Positions 8,513 through 16,351 of a DNA stretch of 56,878 bases are shown piece after piece (position 1 is the first letter of the stretch; every line of letters starts with the position of its first letter). Origin of the DNA: an uncultured Pseudomonadota bacterium (GTDB lineage Bacteria > Pseudomonadota > Alphaproteobacteria > RF32 > CAG-239); contig CASEZG010000008.1 in NCBI GenBank assembly GCA_949292375.1, positions 1-56,878 on the forward strand, given 5' to 3'. The notes under the pieces were generated by a model. The model ran no database searches and was not told the DNA's origin. It saw only the letters and a list, made by a program, of their open reading frames with translations. The translations under genes and the position numbers were made by a program.

Positions 8513-11407
8513 ATGATGAATATTCGAAAAATATACTTAAAAAGAATCACCTTTCTGACTTTTGTCGGGCTGTTTTGTTGTGTGCTCTTTTCCGCCCCAT
8601 CTTGGGCGGCCGGATGTTCCGGTGCAAATTGCGATGTGGAATGGGCAAAATGTCCTTCCGGAACGCGTACGGATATCTCAGCGGACTGTTTAAAACAACT
8701 CAACGACTCTTACGGAAATTGTATTAATACAATGCCCGTTGATGGTTATGTTAATCGTGTTCCAGAAGATTTATGTTTGCGAAATAGGTCTAACCCTGAA
8801 CATAATGGTATGGACTATGCTGCTAATGCGGGAACTAAAGTTACTGCAGCTGCTGACGGAGTGGTTTCTCGTGCAAATAATTGCGCCAGTGGTTATGGCC
8901 GTAAAATCGTTATTACTCACACTCGTCAGGACGGTAGCGGTTCTACTTATGTTTCTGTCTACGCTCACCTTTCGAAAATGTTAGTCTCACAAGGTCAGAT
9001 TGTAAAAAAAGGACAAGTTATCGGATTAGTTGGTGGAACAACCTGCGATGGTTCTAGAAGGGGAACTCCTTGGACTAAATATGGAAATCACTTGCACTTT
9101 GAACTTCGCGAATCTGAACGCGGTAAGGTGATTAACCCTATGTGTGATGAAGTGCAATCTCTCTGTGGTAAGTGTTTTGCTAATTTTAATCCCAATACTT
9201 GTCGAATTGAGTGTAAAGCAAATCCTGATCAGGAAATGTGCCAAACCAAAGGTGATTTTACCTATGATTGGGATAAGGCCTTTAACGCAAATAAATGGAA
9301 ATCTGAAATAAACTTCAGTGGACAAGGACCTGTTGTTGCAACTTCTGCTTATTCGGCTGCTAGTGAACCTAAAAATGCTGAAGAATGTAATATTGATTCT
9401 TATCGAAATACTTATTCCGGTTGTATTTTCTGTGACTTGTTCCGCATTTTATTTGATACGGCCAGTTTGCTTGCCAAGCTCTCTTACACATCCTTATCTG
9501 ACGCGATGATATCTTTGGTTGTTATCGGCATGGCGTTATGGTTAGCTATAACTATTTTGAAATTTATTTCAGCTTTTGATGTTAAAGAGCCTCGTACTTT
9601 AATTAAAACAATTTTTAATCAGGCTTTTGTGGTTATTTTTGTGGTTGTTATCTTAAAGTCTGACATCCAAGAATTTATTAATTTGATTGTTGCACCTATT
9701 TTCAATACGGGTATGGCTCTTGCACAATTGGTTACTTCAGGACAAACAGGTCAAACTTGTTCTGGATTTACTCAGGTTTCCGACACTGGCGGTCTTCCTG
9801 CTTCGATAGGTAACAATATCCTTTGTACTATTCAAAGTATTCAAGGAAAGATTTTAGATGTAATGACCTTGGGTTCTACTTCTTTATGCATTGCTTTTAA
9901 GGTAGAATGTGCAATTAAATGGATATTGCCGCATTTGGGGTATCTTCTGACGGGGCTAATTCTTTGGATTTCAGCAATAATCTTGTTATTTATTTACCCG
10001 TGGCTGCTGATTGACTCGATTTTACAATTGAGCGTGGCATCTGCTCTTATTCCTGTAGCTATAGCTGCGTATGCATTTCCAATCACACGGAAAAAGTACG
10101 TTTCAAAAGTTTGGGAAACGTTTATGACGGCCATGTTTACCTTCTTGTTCCTGACGATTGTAATTTTCATTATAACAACCGGCATAGAACAAACCATCGG
10201 CGAGGTGATGACTGATCAGCTAAAAGATTCTTCTTCCGGCACCGGCTTCCGACTTATTTTGGATTCAATTTATGGTCTTGCTTGGTGGACTGTAAAATTT
10301 TTGGAACTCGTTTTCTGGATGTTTTTAGGTTGGGCTGTTCTTGATCAAGCAAAAGAATTTGCCGGAAAATTCAGCAAAGGTGGTTTCTCGTTTAACATCG
10401 GCTCCAATTTTGGCGGTATGGTTAATAATGTTGCAACTAAGGCAGCATTGGGTGCCGGAGGAAAGGTTCTCGGTGGGACGAAATGGGCCGGAGGATTAAT
10501 GATAAGCGGTGCTAAAGATAGAATGCATTCTGCCTCGGTTAACCGAATGGCAAAAAGAGCTTTGAACAGTAGCACGGCCAAGACAAATGCTGACGGAAGT
10601 GTTACTGCAACAGTTAAAAACTGGTATGGCAGAACTGTTACAAGAACGGTTTCTCAAGATGCTGATGGTAATTACTCTATCACGAATCAAAAAGCAAAGA
10701 TTAAGATGCTTGGTAGATTGAGCCATGATAATACAACAGTTACTGATAAATATATGACTGTTAAAAACAAGTATGGAAGCGATGGAAAACTCTTAAAGCA
10801 GAGCTTTAAAATAAATTCTGCCGCTTGCAAAAAGATGCTTAATAAAGACGGCTCTCTTAACACTCTTGCCGTTAGTGTCTTACGACAAAATTCATCGTTA
10901 GATCAAAATCTTGTCAATACGGCTATTATGCAGCAAGTTTTGAAAGAGAGAATGCCAAACTCTGCCTTGGCTAACATGGATACGATGTTTGCATCTCGTG
11001 AAGTTGTTCAAACGGAAGACGGATCTTTCCAAATCAAACAGATTAATACTGATGGTTCAACAACTAATTTCAGTATGAAGATTGATGGGGATCGAATTAT
11101 GACATCTGTTGAAAATATTGGCAAAAACGGTTCTGCCATAAAGTATAGCTCTGATGGCATTATTAATAAGCGTTCTTCTTATAAGTATGTCGACGGAGAA
11201 ATTGATACGAAATCAGTTAAGAATAAATATGCCTTTTCTGATTACTATACAAAATACGATAACAAGCCTATGGATGCAAATGGTAAAATTTCGGCCAACA
11301 TTCCTCGGGACAAAATTATGTTTGGACAAGATGATTTAGACCTAATGGCGGCTCAAATAGCAACCTATGGACAACCTAAATCTATGGGAGAATTTTCTAA
11401 GGGATAA
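8513..11407 (+). CDS. virB6: M23 peptidase-VirB6 fusion protein (VirB6d)
   Basis: The start at ATG 8513 has AAGG 8 bases upstream; the GTG at 8504 lies inside that ribosome site and is less likely. After a signal peptide (to about residue 33) comes an M23/LytM metallopeptidase domain (about 75-210) with the full zinc set: HNGMD (His97, Asp101), YAHLS (His152) and HLHFE (His193, His195). A CIFC motif (Cys304, Cys307) and the VirB6 core (about 330-620) follow, then a 330-residue soluble tail. The peptidase would cut peptidoglycan cross-links in the periplasm and may stand in for VirB1, which is absent here. Fusing it to a channel subunit would focus cell-wall opening at the secretion site. A hairpin terminator follows the stop. 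Confidence 0.9.
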   Translation: MMNIRKIYLKRITFLTFVGLFCCVLFSAPSWAAGCSGANCDVEWAKCPSGTRTDISADCLKQLNDSYGNCINTMPVDGYVNRVPEDLCLRNRSNPEHNGMDYAANAGTKVTAAADGVVSRANNCASGYGRKIVITHTRQDGSGSTYVSVYAHLSKMLVSQGQIVKKGQVIGLVGGTTCDGSRRGTPWTKYGNHLHFELRESERGKVINPMCDEVQSLCGKCFANFNPNTCRIECKANPDQEMCQTKGDFTYDWDKAFNANKWKSEINFSGQGPVVATSAYSAASEPKNAEECNIDSYRNTYSGCIFCDLFRILFDTASLLAKLSYTSLSDAMISLVVIGMALWLAITILKFISAFDVKEPRTLIKTIFNQAFVVIFVVVILKSDIQEFINLIVAPIFNTGMALAQLVTSGQTGQTCSGFTQVSDTGGLPASIGNNILCTIQSIQGKILDVMTLGSTSLCIAFKVECAIKWILPHLGYLLTGLILWISAIILLFIYPWLLIDSILQLSVASALIPVAIAAYAFPITRKKYVSKVWETFMTAMFTFLFLTIVIFIITTGIEQTIGEVMTDQLKDSSSGTGFRLILDSIYGLAWWTVKFLELVFWMFLGWAVLDQAKEFAGKFSKGGFSFNIGSNFGGMVNNVATKAALGAGGKVLGGTKWAGGLMISGAKDRMHSASVNRMAKRALNSSTAKTNADGSVTATVKNWYGRTVTRTVSQDADGNYSITNQKAKIKMLGRLSHDNTTVTDKYMTVKNKYGSDGKLLKQSFKINSAACKKMLNKDGSLNTLAVSVLRQNSSLDQNLVNTAIMQQVLKERMPNSALANMDTMFASREVVQTEDGSFQIKQINTDGSTTNFSMKIDGDRIMTSVENIGKNGSAIKYSSDGIINKRSSYKYVDGEIDTKSVKNKYAFSDYYTKYDNKPMDANGKISANIPRDKIMFGQDDLDLMAAQIATYGQPKSMGEFSKG

Positions 11408-11429
11408 AAGCAAAAATACATTCAAAGAA

Positions 11430-11469
11430 ATGCACAGGGAATCTCCTTTATGGGGATTCCTTTTGTGCA
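11430..11469 (+). terminator. Rho-independent terminator after the VirB6 cluster
   Basis: A 9-pair stem (11437-11445 with 11451-11459, one G-T pair, five-base loop) is followed by TTTTT. An outer TGCACA/TGTGCA pair (11430-11435 and 11464-11469) could extend it. It lies 23 bases after the VirB6d stop and should end the + strand VirB6 transcript. Confidence 0.7.
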
Positions 11470-11470
11470 T

Positions 11471-11486
11471 AATTTGTACACAAATT
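11471..11486. promoter_or_regulatory. Palindrome upstream of the XRE regulator, candidate operator
   Basis: AATTTGT and ACAAATT form a perfect 7-base inverted repeat with a 2-base centre. It sits about 100 bases before a DNA-binding regulator gene, a position where autoregulatory operators are common. Binding by that regulator is inference. Confidence 0.35.
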
Positions 11487-11532
11487 GTCTTTTTTTGTAC
11501 TAATTTTCTTGATTAATTATGTGCCAGTAATT

Positions 11533-11550
11533 ATTATTTGCTTAAATAAT
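11533..11550. promoter_or_regulatory. Second palindrome before the XRE regulator, candidate operator
   Basis: ATTATTT, four bases, AAATAAT: a perfect 7-base inverted repeat 36 bases before the regulator's ATG, where it would overlap the promoter or early leader. It differs in sequence from the palindrome at 11471-11486, so the two need not bind the same protein. Confidence 0.35.
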
Positions 11551-11585
11551 GATTTTGTTCTTTACAGCAAAAGGATAAACATACT

Positions 11586-12566
11586 ATGGAAGAAATTATT
11601 TTCCCAAATCAGATAAGAATGTTCAGAAGACTTCGTGGTCGCTCCATGCAAGAGTTGGCTGATCATTTAGGTGTAAGTCTTTCGGCTATTTCAAAAATTG
11701 AAAAAGGTTATCGTCGTGTTGACCAAGAACAGTTGGTGCGTGTGGCTGAGTTTTTGGATTGCCCCTTACAAGAGCTTTTTGTTAATGAGCAAAATTCTCA
11801 GCAAGAGATTGTTCAGTCTTGGCGTCGGGAGCAAGAAAGACGGAATAAGATAAACGAAAAGAGCGGCTTGAAGACTTTGGGTGCCGGCTTGCGTCAAATC
11901 AGAAATGAGAAGAATTTGACCCTTATCGAAGTTGCCGAAAGTGCCGACATGACTCTTTCTGTTTATCATCGTATTGAAATGGGACAAAGAGAAGTTTCCG
12001 ACAAAGAATTTAAGAATATTGCAAAGGCTTTGGAGCTTACTCCCGAAGAGCTCAAGGAAGAAATCAAAACTCTTGAAGATAAAGGCTTGCTTGAGGAAAT
12101 CATCCAAAGAAACGATGCCAAGTATAAGCTTTTATCAACGCCACGCGGAGCAATTTCGGCATTTTCGAATGCTGTCAGCAACACTCAGGAAGGTCTTAAA
12201 ATTTCGGTTTACGGCGTTGCCGGTAAAGATGGAAATATTGTGGTAGACTTTGACGAAGAAGTTAAAAAAGTTCAGCGTCCGGTTAAGCTTTTGAATAAAA
12301 AAGATGCTTATGCCATCAATCTTTGCACAAGACGTTTGGGCACTTTATTGCCGACACGCTCTATCCTTTATGTCGATCCGCAAGATGTTGTCAGCGTCGG
12401 AGATATTGCTTTGTATTTTGATAACGAAAAAGAAGCTAAGCTTTTGAGCATCAGAGAAGATGAAAATGGTCAGCTTTACGGCTTACGTTGGAATCCTGAT
12501 GAACGTATTGAAATAGGCAATGATGATTTAAGTAAGATGCATAAAATTGTTGCAATTGATTTATAA
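11586..12566 (+). CDS. Double-HTH XRE-family transcriptional regulator with LexA-like C-terminal domain
   Basis: A 326-residue cytoplasmic regulator. Two helix-turn-helix domains of the Cro/CI (XRE) type are visible, at about residues 8-63 (with LADHLGVSLSAISKIEKG) and 98-155 (with VAESADMTLSVYHRIEMG). The C-terminal part (about 200-326) resembles the S24/LexA beta-fold, with a GTLLPTRSILYVDP stretch where active relatives have G-x-S-M-x-P: the serine-methionine pair is replaced by Thr-Leu, so self-cleavage is doubtful. AAAAGGA precedes the ATG by about 10 bases. It is a single-gene unit between two terminators, placed between the VirB6 cluster and the next + strand operon, so control of the secretion genes is a fair but untested guess. 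Confidence 0.88.
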   Translation: MEEIIFPNQIRMFRRLRGRSMQELADHLGVSLSAISKIEKGYRRVDQEQLVRVAEFLDCPLQELFVNEQNSQQEIVQSWRREQERRNKINEKSGLKTLGAGLRQIRNEKNLTLIEVAESADMTLSVYHRIEMGQREVSDKEFKNIAKALELTPEELKEEIKTLEDKGLLEEIIQRNDAKYKLLSTPRGAISAFSNAVSNTQEGLKISVYGVAGKDGNIVVDFDEEVKKVQRPVKLLNKKDAYAINLCTRRLGTLLPTRSILYVDPQDVVSVGDIALYFDNEKEAKLLSIREDENGQLYGLRWNPDERIEIGNDDLSKMHKIVAIDL

Positions 12567-12569
12567 GAC

Positions 12570-12599
12570 AAAAGCTCCGCAAAATGCGGAGCTTTTTTT
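12570..12599 (+). terminator. Rho-independent terminator after the regulator
   Basis: AAAAGCTCCGC and GCGGAGCTTTT form an 11-pair stem with a five-base loop (12581-12585), followed by more T. The A-run on the other side would allow termination in both directions. Confidence 0.88.
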
Positions 12600-12700
12600 A
12601 TGTTTTTTCTCTTTTGTTAACCTGAAATTTACAACATTTAGCTTAAAATCGGTATTATGGATGAAGTTTAAATAAAATGTTGTGAATGTCGGTAAAATAA

Positions 12701-14053
12701 GTGATTGATACTGCTTCAAAAGCTGCGGAAAGCCGCAAAGCATATAAGAAAGCCCATGGTGACGGTGAGGACCCCATCATCATAGCACAACGTTTTTTAA
12801 ATATTTTCAGACAATTGCACATCTTTAGCCCCGAGCGCAAGGATGCTTTCAACAAAATGATTTTGGAGCAACCGCCAGAAATTCGTGGTATGTTTGGTTC
12901 TTTGCCCGGAGGATCATTATTACAAGAATATGTTGATGACTTGGAGCAAAAAGCAGGTATTATTCGTGATCATACCGGAGAGTTTGTTTCCTCTCAATCT
13001 TCTTCTCCTGAGATGAGCGAGGAAATTTCTAAAGCAAAAATTTTGGCTACTGCTTTGGCTGAAGCACAAGCTCAGGCGGCTGCCAATGTACAAGCTCAAC
13101 CGATTTATTCAGCTGCCCCACAAGCTCCACTGACAGGAGGAACAACAAGAGTTGTTGCTGATGCTTCTTTTGCTAAAGAAATCGGAGCAGCTTTCTCTCA
13201 AGCCCTAAAATTCAGTGAAGAAAAAATGCAATTAGGCAACAAACAATTAGCCGCTGCCGTTATAGCTTCTCAGGAAAAAATGGCTAAAATTTTTGCTGAA
13301 AAAACTGATACATCAGATTTAACAAAATCTCTTATCGCCTCTCAAGAAAAGATGGCGCAAGCTCTTTCGGATAATGCTCTTGCCTTGCAGAAACTCCCGA
13401 TTAAATCTTTTGGAGGGGGAAAAGAAACATCTTTTTCCGGCGGAAATAATCAAGAGATTTTGGACGCCATAAGAGAATCTCAGGACAGAATGGCCCAAAT
13501 GATTATGCAACATAATACTATGGCGGCCAGTAACAGCAGCAACAATAACGCGAACAATATTCAGATTAATACAGCACCTATGCCGCCTTTAGAGGATATG
13601 GTTAAAGGTATTGTAAAGGCTCAATCCGAATTGTTTCAAGAAATGGCTCAAGCTCAAACGAGGGAACTTTCTGCGATTATTTCTGTTGCCCTGAAAGAGA
13701 GCCAACAACTTTCTGCAAAAACAATTGCCGAAGCCATTGAAAAAATCCAAAAAGAAAATCGTAAATTTTTTGCCGAGCAATCACATAAAGTTAGCCCTAT
13801 GGGTGCGGCAGCCCCCTATTCTTCTAAGCATCTGAATGACGATACTTTCACAAATGATATTGAAGATATCGATAATGATATTAAGACGACGAAAATTTCT
13901 CAAAAAAACACAGACGAATTTTCAGAGTTTTTTTCTTCCGAAAATAATTTTAACATTTCAGATAATGCATCTCTAGACGCAGAAGAAAATTCAGCTTTGG
14001 ATATAGTGCTCGGGCCGATTTCGCATCAAAACGTTTTTTACCGCAGCGGATAG
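12701..14053 (+). CDS. Coiled-coil protein, probably the N-terminal half of a gene interrupted by an amber codon
   Basis: A 450-residue acidic protein starting at GTG 12701 (a TAA lies immediately upstream in frame, so no earlier start exists). The first ~90 residues look globular and helical; the rest is Ala/Gln-rich helix with three copies of an SQ[ED][KR]MA motif near residues 190, 212 and 264. No signal peptide or membrane segment, so cytoplasmic. It ends at TAG (14051-14053), but the frame continues open for another 510 codons, and the next candidate start (GTG 14087) has no ribosome site. The two parts therefore look like one ~961-codon gene with a single stop. Function unknown; it opens the operon that ends at 18347. 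Confidence 0.6.
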   Translation: MIDTASKAAESRKAYKKAHGDGEDPIIIAQRFLNIFRQLHIFSPERKDAFNKMILEQPPEIRGMFGSLPGGSLLQEYVDDLEQKAGIIRDHTGEFVSSQSSSPEMSEEISKAKILATALAEAQAQAAANVQAQPIYSAAPQAPLTGGTTRVVADASFAKEIGAAFSQALKFSEEKMQLGNKQLAAAVIASQEKMAKIFAEKTDTSDLTKSLIASQEKMAQALSDNALALQKLPIKSFGGGKETSFSGGNNQEILDAIRESQDRMAQMIMQHNTMAASNSSNNNANNIQINTAPMPPLEDMVKGIVKAQSELFQEMAQAQTRELSAIISVALKESQQLSAKTIAEAIEKIQKENRKFFAEQSHKVSPMGAAAPYSSKHLNDDTFTNDIEDIDNDIKTTKISQKNTDEFSEFFSSENNFNISDNASLDAEENSALDIVLGPISHQNVFYRSG

Positions 14054-14086
14054 CATCCTGTTCCGGATCACCCGCCAGAAAATGCT

Positions 14087-15583
14087 GTGTCTAAGATTAA
14101 GGATGGTTTGTCTTCTTTGGCTTCTTCCTTATTTAAGAAAGATTCTGCTGAAGAAAGTTTTGATGAACATTTTGAAAACTCTGAGCTTGCTCAAGATACT
14201 CCGATATTGGATGATGATATTCTTGCATCCTTACCGCCGGAACAATCTGAAAACAACCCTATTCTGGAATGGGAAGATGCTCCCGTGCAAGAAGAACTTC
14301 AGGCTGAGCCCGTAGAGGCTGAGGAAATCAGCGAGCCACAAGCCGAAGATGAAACTGAGTGGGAATGGGAGGAAGTGCCGGAAGATGCTCCCGTTGAAGA
14401 AGAACTTCAGGCTGAACCCGTAGAGGCAGAAGAAATCAACGAGCAGCAAGCCGAAGATGAAACAGAGTGGGAATGGGAGGAAGTGCCGGAAGACGCTCCC
14501 GTGCAAGAAGAACTTCAGGCTGAACCTGTAGAGGCAGAGGAAATCAATGAGCCGCAAGCCGAAGATGAAACAGAGTGGGAATGGGAGGAAGTGCCGGAAG
14601 ATGCTCCTGTTGAAGAAGAACTTCAGACTGAGCCCGTAGAGCCAGAGGAAATCAGCGAGCCACAAGCCGAAGATGAAACCGAGTGGGAATGGGAGGAAGT
14701 ACCGGAAGATGCTCCTGCAGGAGAAGAACTTCAGGCTGAGCCCGTAGAGGCAGAAAAAATCAGCGAGCCTCAAGCTGAAGATGAAACCGAGTGGGAATGG
14801 GAAGAAGTACCGGAAGATGCTCCTGCAGGAGAAGAACTTCAGGCCGAACCTGTAGAGGCAGAAGGAATCACTGAGCCACAAGCTGAAGATGAAACAGAGT
14901 GGGAATGGGAAGAAGTACCGGAAGATGCTCCCGAGCAAGAAGAGCTTCAGGCTGAACCCGTAGAGGCAGAAGAAATCAACGAGCCACAAGCCGAAGATGA
15001 AACCGAGTGGGAATGGGAAGAAGTACCGGAAGATGCTCCCGTGCAAGAAGAACTTCAGGCTGAACCTGTAGAGGCAGAGGAAATCAGCGAGCCACAAGCT
15101 GAAGATGAAACAGAGTGGGAATGGGAAGAAGTACCGGAAGATGCTCCCGAGCAAGAAGAACTTCAGGCTGAACCTGTAGAGGCAGAGGTAATCAGCGAGC
15201 CTCAAGCTGAAGATGAAACAGAGTGGGAATGGACCTATGAAGATGATTCCGAAGAAGCTCCTGTTGCAGCTTCCGCTGACGGCGAAGCAAAAAATGAAGA
15301 AGAATGGGAATGGGCATATGAAGAAGATTCATCTCCTGATGATACCACTGTTGCTGAGAATCAGGCTTTACCCCAAGAAAATCCTATAACTTTTAACACG
15401 CCTGATAATTCTAAAGAAGCAAATAACCCCTTATATAGCGGGGATTTGGTTTTTCAGGATAGTTTATATAATTCACCAGAAGATACTATTTCTTTAGGTG
15501 GTATGGACTTTAATATTTCCGAGCTCGGAAAAGATACCGACTCTAAAGAACCTTACGCGCCAAAAGATGATATAGTTGGGTAA
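14087..15583 (+). CDS. Acidic 36-residue repeat protein, in frame with the preceding gene
   Basis: Annotated from GTG 14087, giving 498 residues, but the reading frame is open back to the TAG at 14051-14053 and no Shine-Dalgarno sequence precedes the GTG. It may be the C-terminal half of the preceding gene, made only by readthrough or lost. Residues about 62-385 are nine copies of a 36-residue unit built round WEWEEVPEDAP and EELQAEPVEAEE, extremely rich in Glu and with regularly spaced Trp. The ~115-residue tail is also acidic and ends in a small non-repeat segment (about 455-498). No signal or membrane segment. The repeat composition resembles bait-like or spacer regions of cytoplasmic proteins; no known function is claimed. 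Confidence 0.55.
   Translation: MSKIKDGLSSLASSLFKKDSAEESFDEHFENSELAQDTPILDDDILASLPPEQSENNPILEWEDAPVQEELQAEPVEAEEISEPQAEDETEWEWEEVPEDAPVEEELQAEPVEAEEINEQQAEDETEWEWEEVPEDAPVQEELQAEPVEAEEINEPQAEDETEWEWEEVPEDAPVEEELQTEPVEPEEISEPQAEDETEWEWEEVPEDAPAGEELQAEPVEAEKISEPQAEDETEWEWEEVPEDAPAGEELQAEPVEAEGITEPQAEDETEWEWEEVPEDAPEQEELQAEPVEAEEINEPQAEDETEWEWEEVPEDAPVQEELQAEPVEAEEISEPQAEDETEWEWEEVPEDAPEQEELQAEPVEAEVISEPQAEDETEWEWTYEDDSEEAPVAASADGEAKNEEEWEWAYEEDSSPDDTTVAENQALPQENPITFNTPDNSKEANNPLYSGDLVFQDSLYNSPEDTISLGGMDFNISELGKDTDSKEPYAPKDDIVG
14273..15244 (+). repeat. Tandem array of nine 108-bp coding repeats
   Basis: The marker GAAGATGC recurs at 14273, 14381 and so on every 108 bases up to 15137, giving nine units, the first partly degenerate. 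Each unit encodes 36 residues. Unit-to-unit identity at the DNA level is high, with variation mainly at the two residues after DAP (VQ, VE, AG, EQ), implying recent expansion by recombination or slippage. Confidence 0.95.
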
Positions 15584-15647
15584 AGCTCATAGAAAATAAT
15601 TTACAAAAAGAGCGGGCTAATCTAGATTAGAATGTGAGGAGTTGAGT

Positions 15648-16346
15648 ATGGAACAGAACACATCGTCTACAAGTGCCACAAAAGAAAGTCTTTGGTATTT
15701 GGATAATTATATTTTGCTTAAAGATTACTATGATCGCACAATTTCAAGAATTGCGGCTCGTTGTGTGCGCATGGGCAATATTGCTATGGAAGAATATAAG
15801 TTCTATGGCTATATTTTAGATGTCTTGGAAGAAATAAGCGAAACAGGGGATTATATTTTGGAACATAAAGAGCTTTATCCTTATGTCGAAAAGAAAATTG
15901 CCGGCGGTGTTGAAGCTCTGAAAAAAAGTTTAGCAGAATATCAATTAGAGCTGAAAAATAATTCTTCTCCGGAAATGATTAAAGAAGATGCCCATGAGGT
16001 CGAAAAAATGAAAGAGGTTTTGGGTGAGATAGATAAAACTGTTGACCCGACCGTAGGTGCCGGCATGAGCATGGATCAATTGATGGAAAAGCTCATGGCT
16101 CAAAACAACATTGATCAGAATGCATATGAGCAGGCTCAAGATGCATCTTTAAATACTCCTCAAGCATCTCAAGCCAAGCCCGACACTGTTTCTCAAAACA
16201 AACAACCTTCTCCGCAAGCTCCTGCAAATGCAGCTAATTCTGCCAATGTTGGCGGAACACACGAGCTTAAAAAGGTTATAAAAATCAGAAAACCTATTAA
16301 TACAGCTTCTCAACAAGCCGTTCCAGCAAAAGATGAGGTCAAGTAA
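15648..16346 (+). CDS. Helical protein of unknown function
   Basis: ATG 15648 is chosen because GAGGA (15636-15640) lies 7 bases upstream; a TTG two codons earlier is inside the spacer. The 232-residue product has no signal peptide. Residues about 15-135 are predicted from their pattern to be helical and rich in aromatic and charged residues (many Tyr, Glu, Lys), followed by a Gln/Pro/Ala-rich linker and a short basic C-terminus. I recognise no family. It lies 6 bases before the secretin-like lipoprotein gene, so the two are co-transcribed and likely act in the same envelope machine. Confidence 0.7.
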   Translation: MEQNTSSTSATKESLWYLDNYILLKDYYDRTISRIAARCVRMGNIAMEEYKFYGYILDVLEEISETGDYILEHKELYPYVEKKIAGGVEALKKSLAEYQLELKNNSSPEMIKEDAHEVEKMKEVLGEIDKTVDPTVGAGMSMDQLMEKLMAQNNIDQNAYEQAQDASLNTPQASQAKPDTVSQNKQPSPQAPANAANSANVGGTHELKKVIKIRKPINTASQQAVPAKDEVK

Positions 16347-16351
16347 GAAAG

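Noticed and set aside
14051..14053. Genome-wide reassignment of TAG
   Set aside because: TAG ends other well-bounded genes here (1986-1988, 5867-5869, 48800-48802) with the next gene starting at once in another frame.
14231..15205. A 324-codon open frame on the minus strand
   Set aside because: It is the mirror of the 108-bp repeat array, whose period is a multiple of three, so the opposite frame stays open. It has no ribosome site and an implausible Phe/Leu-rich composition.
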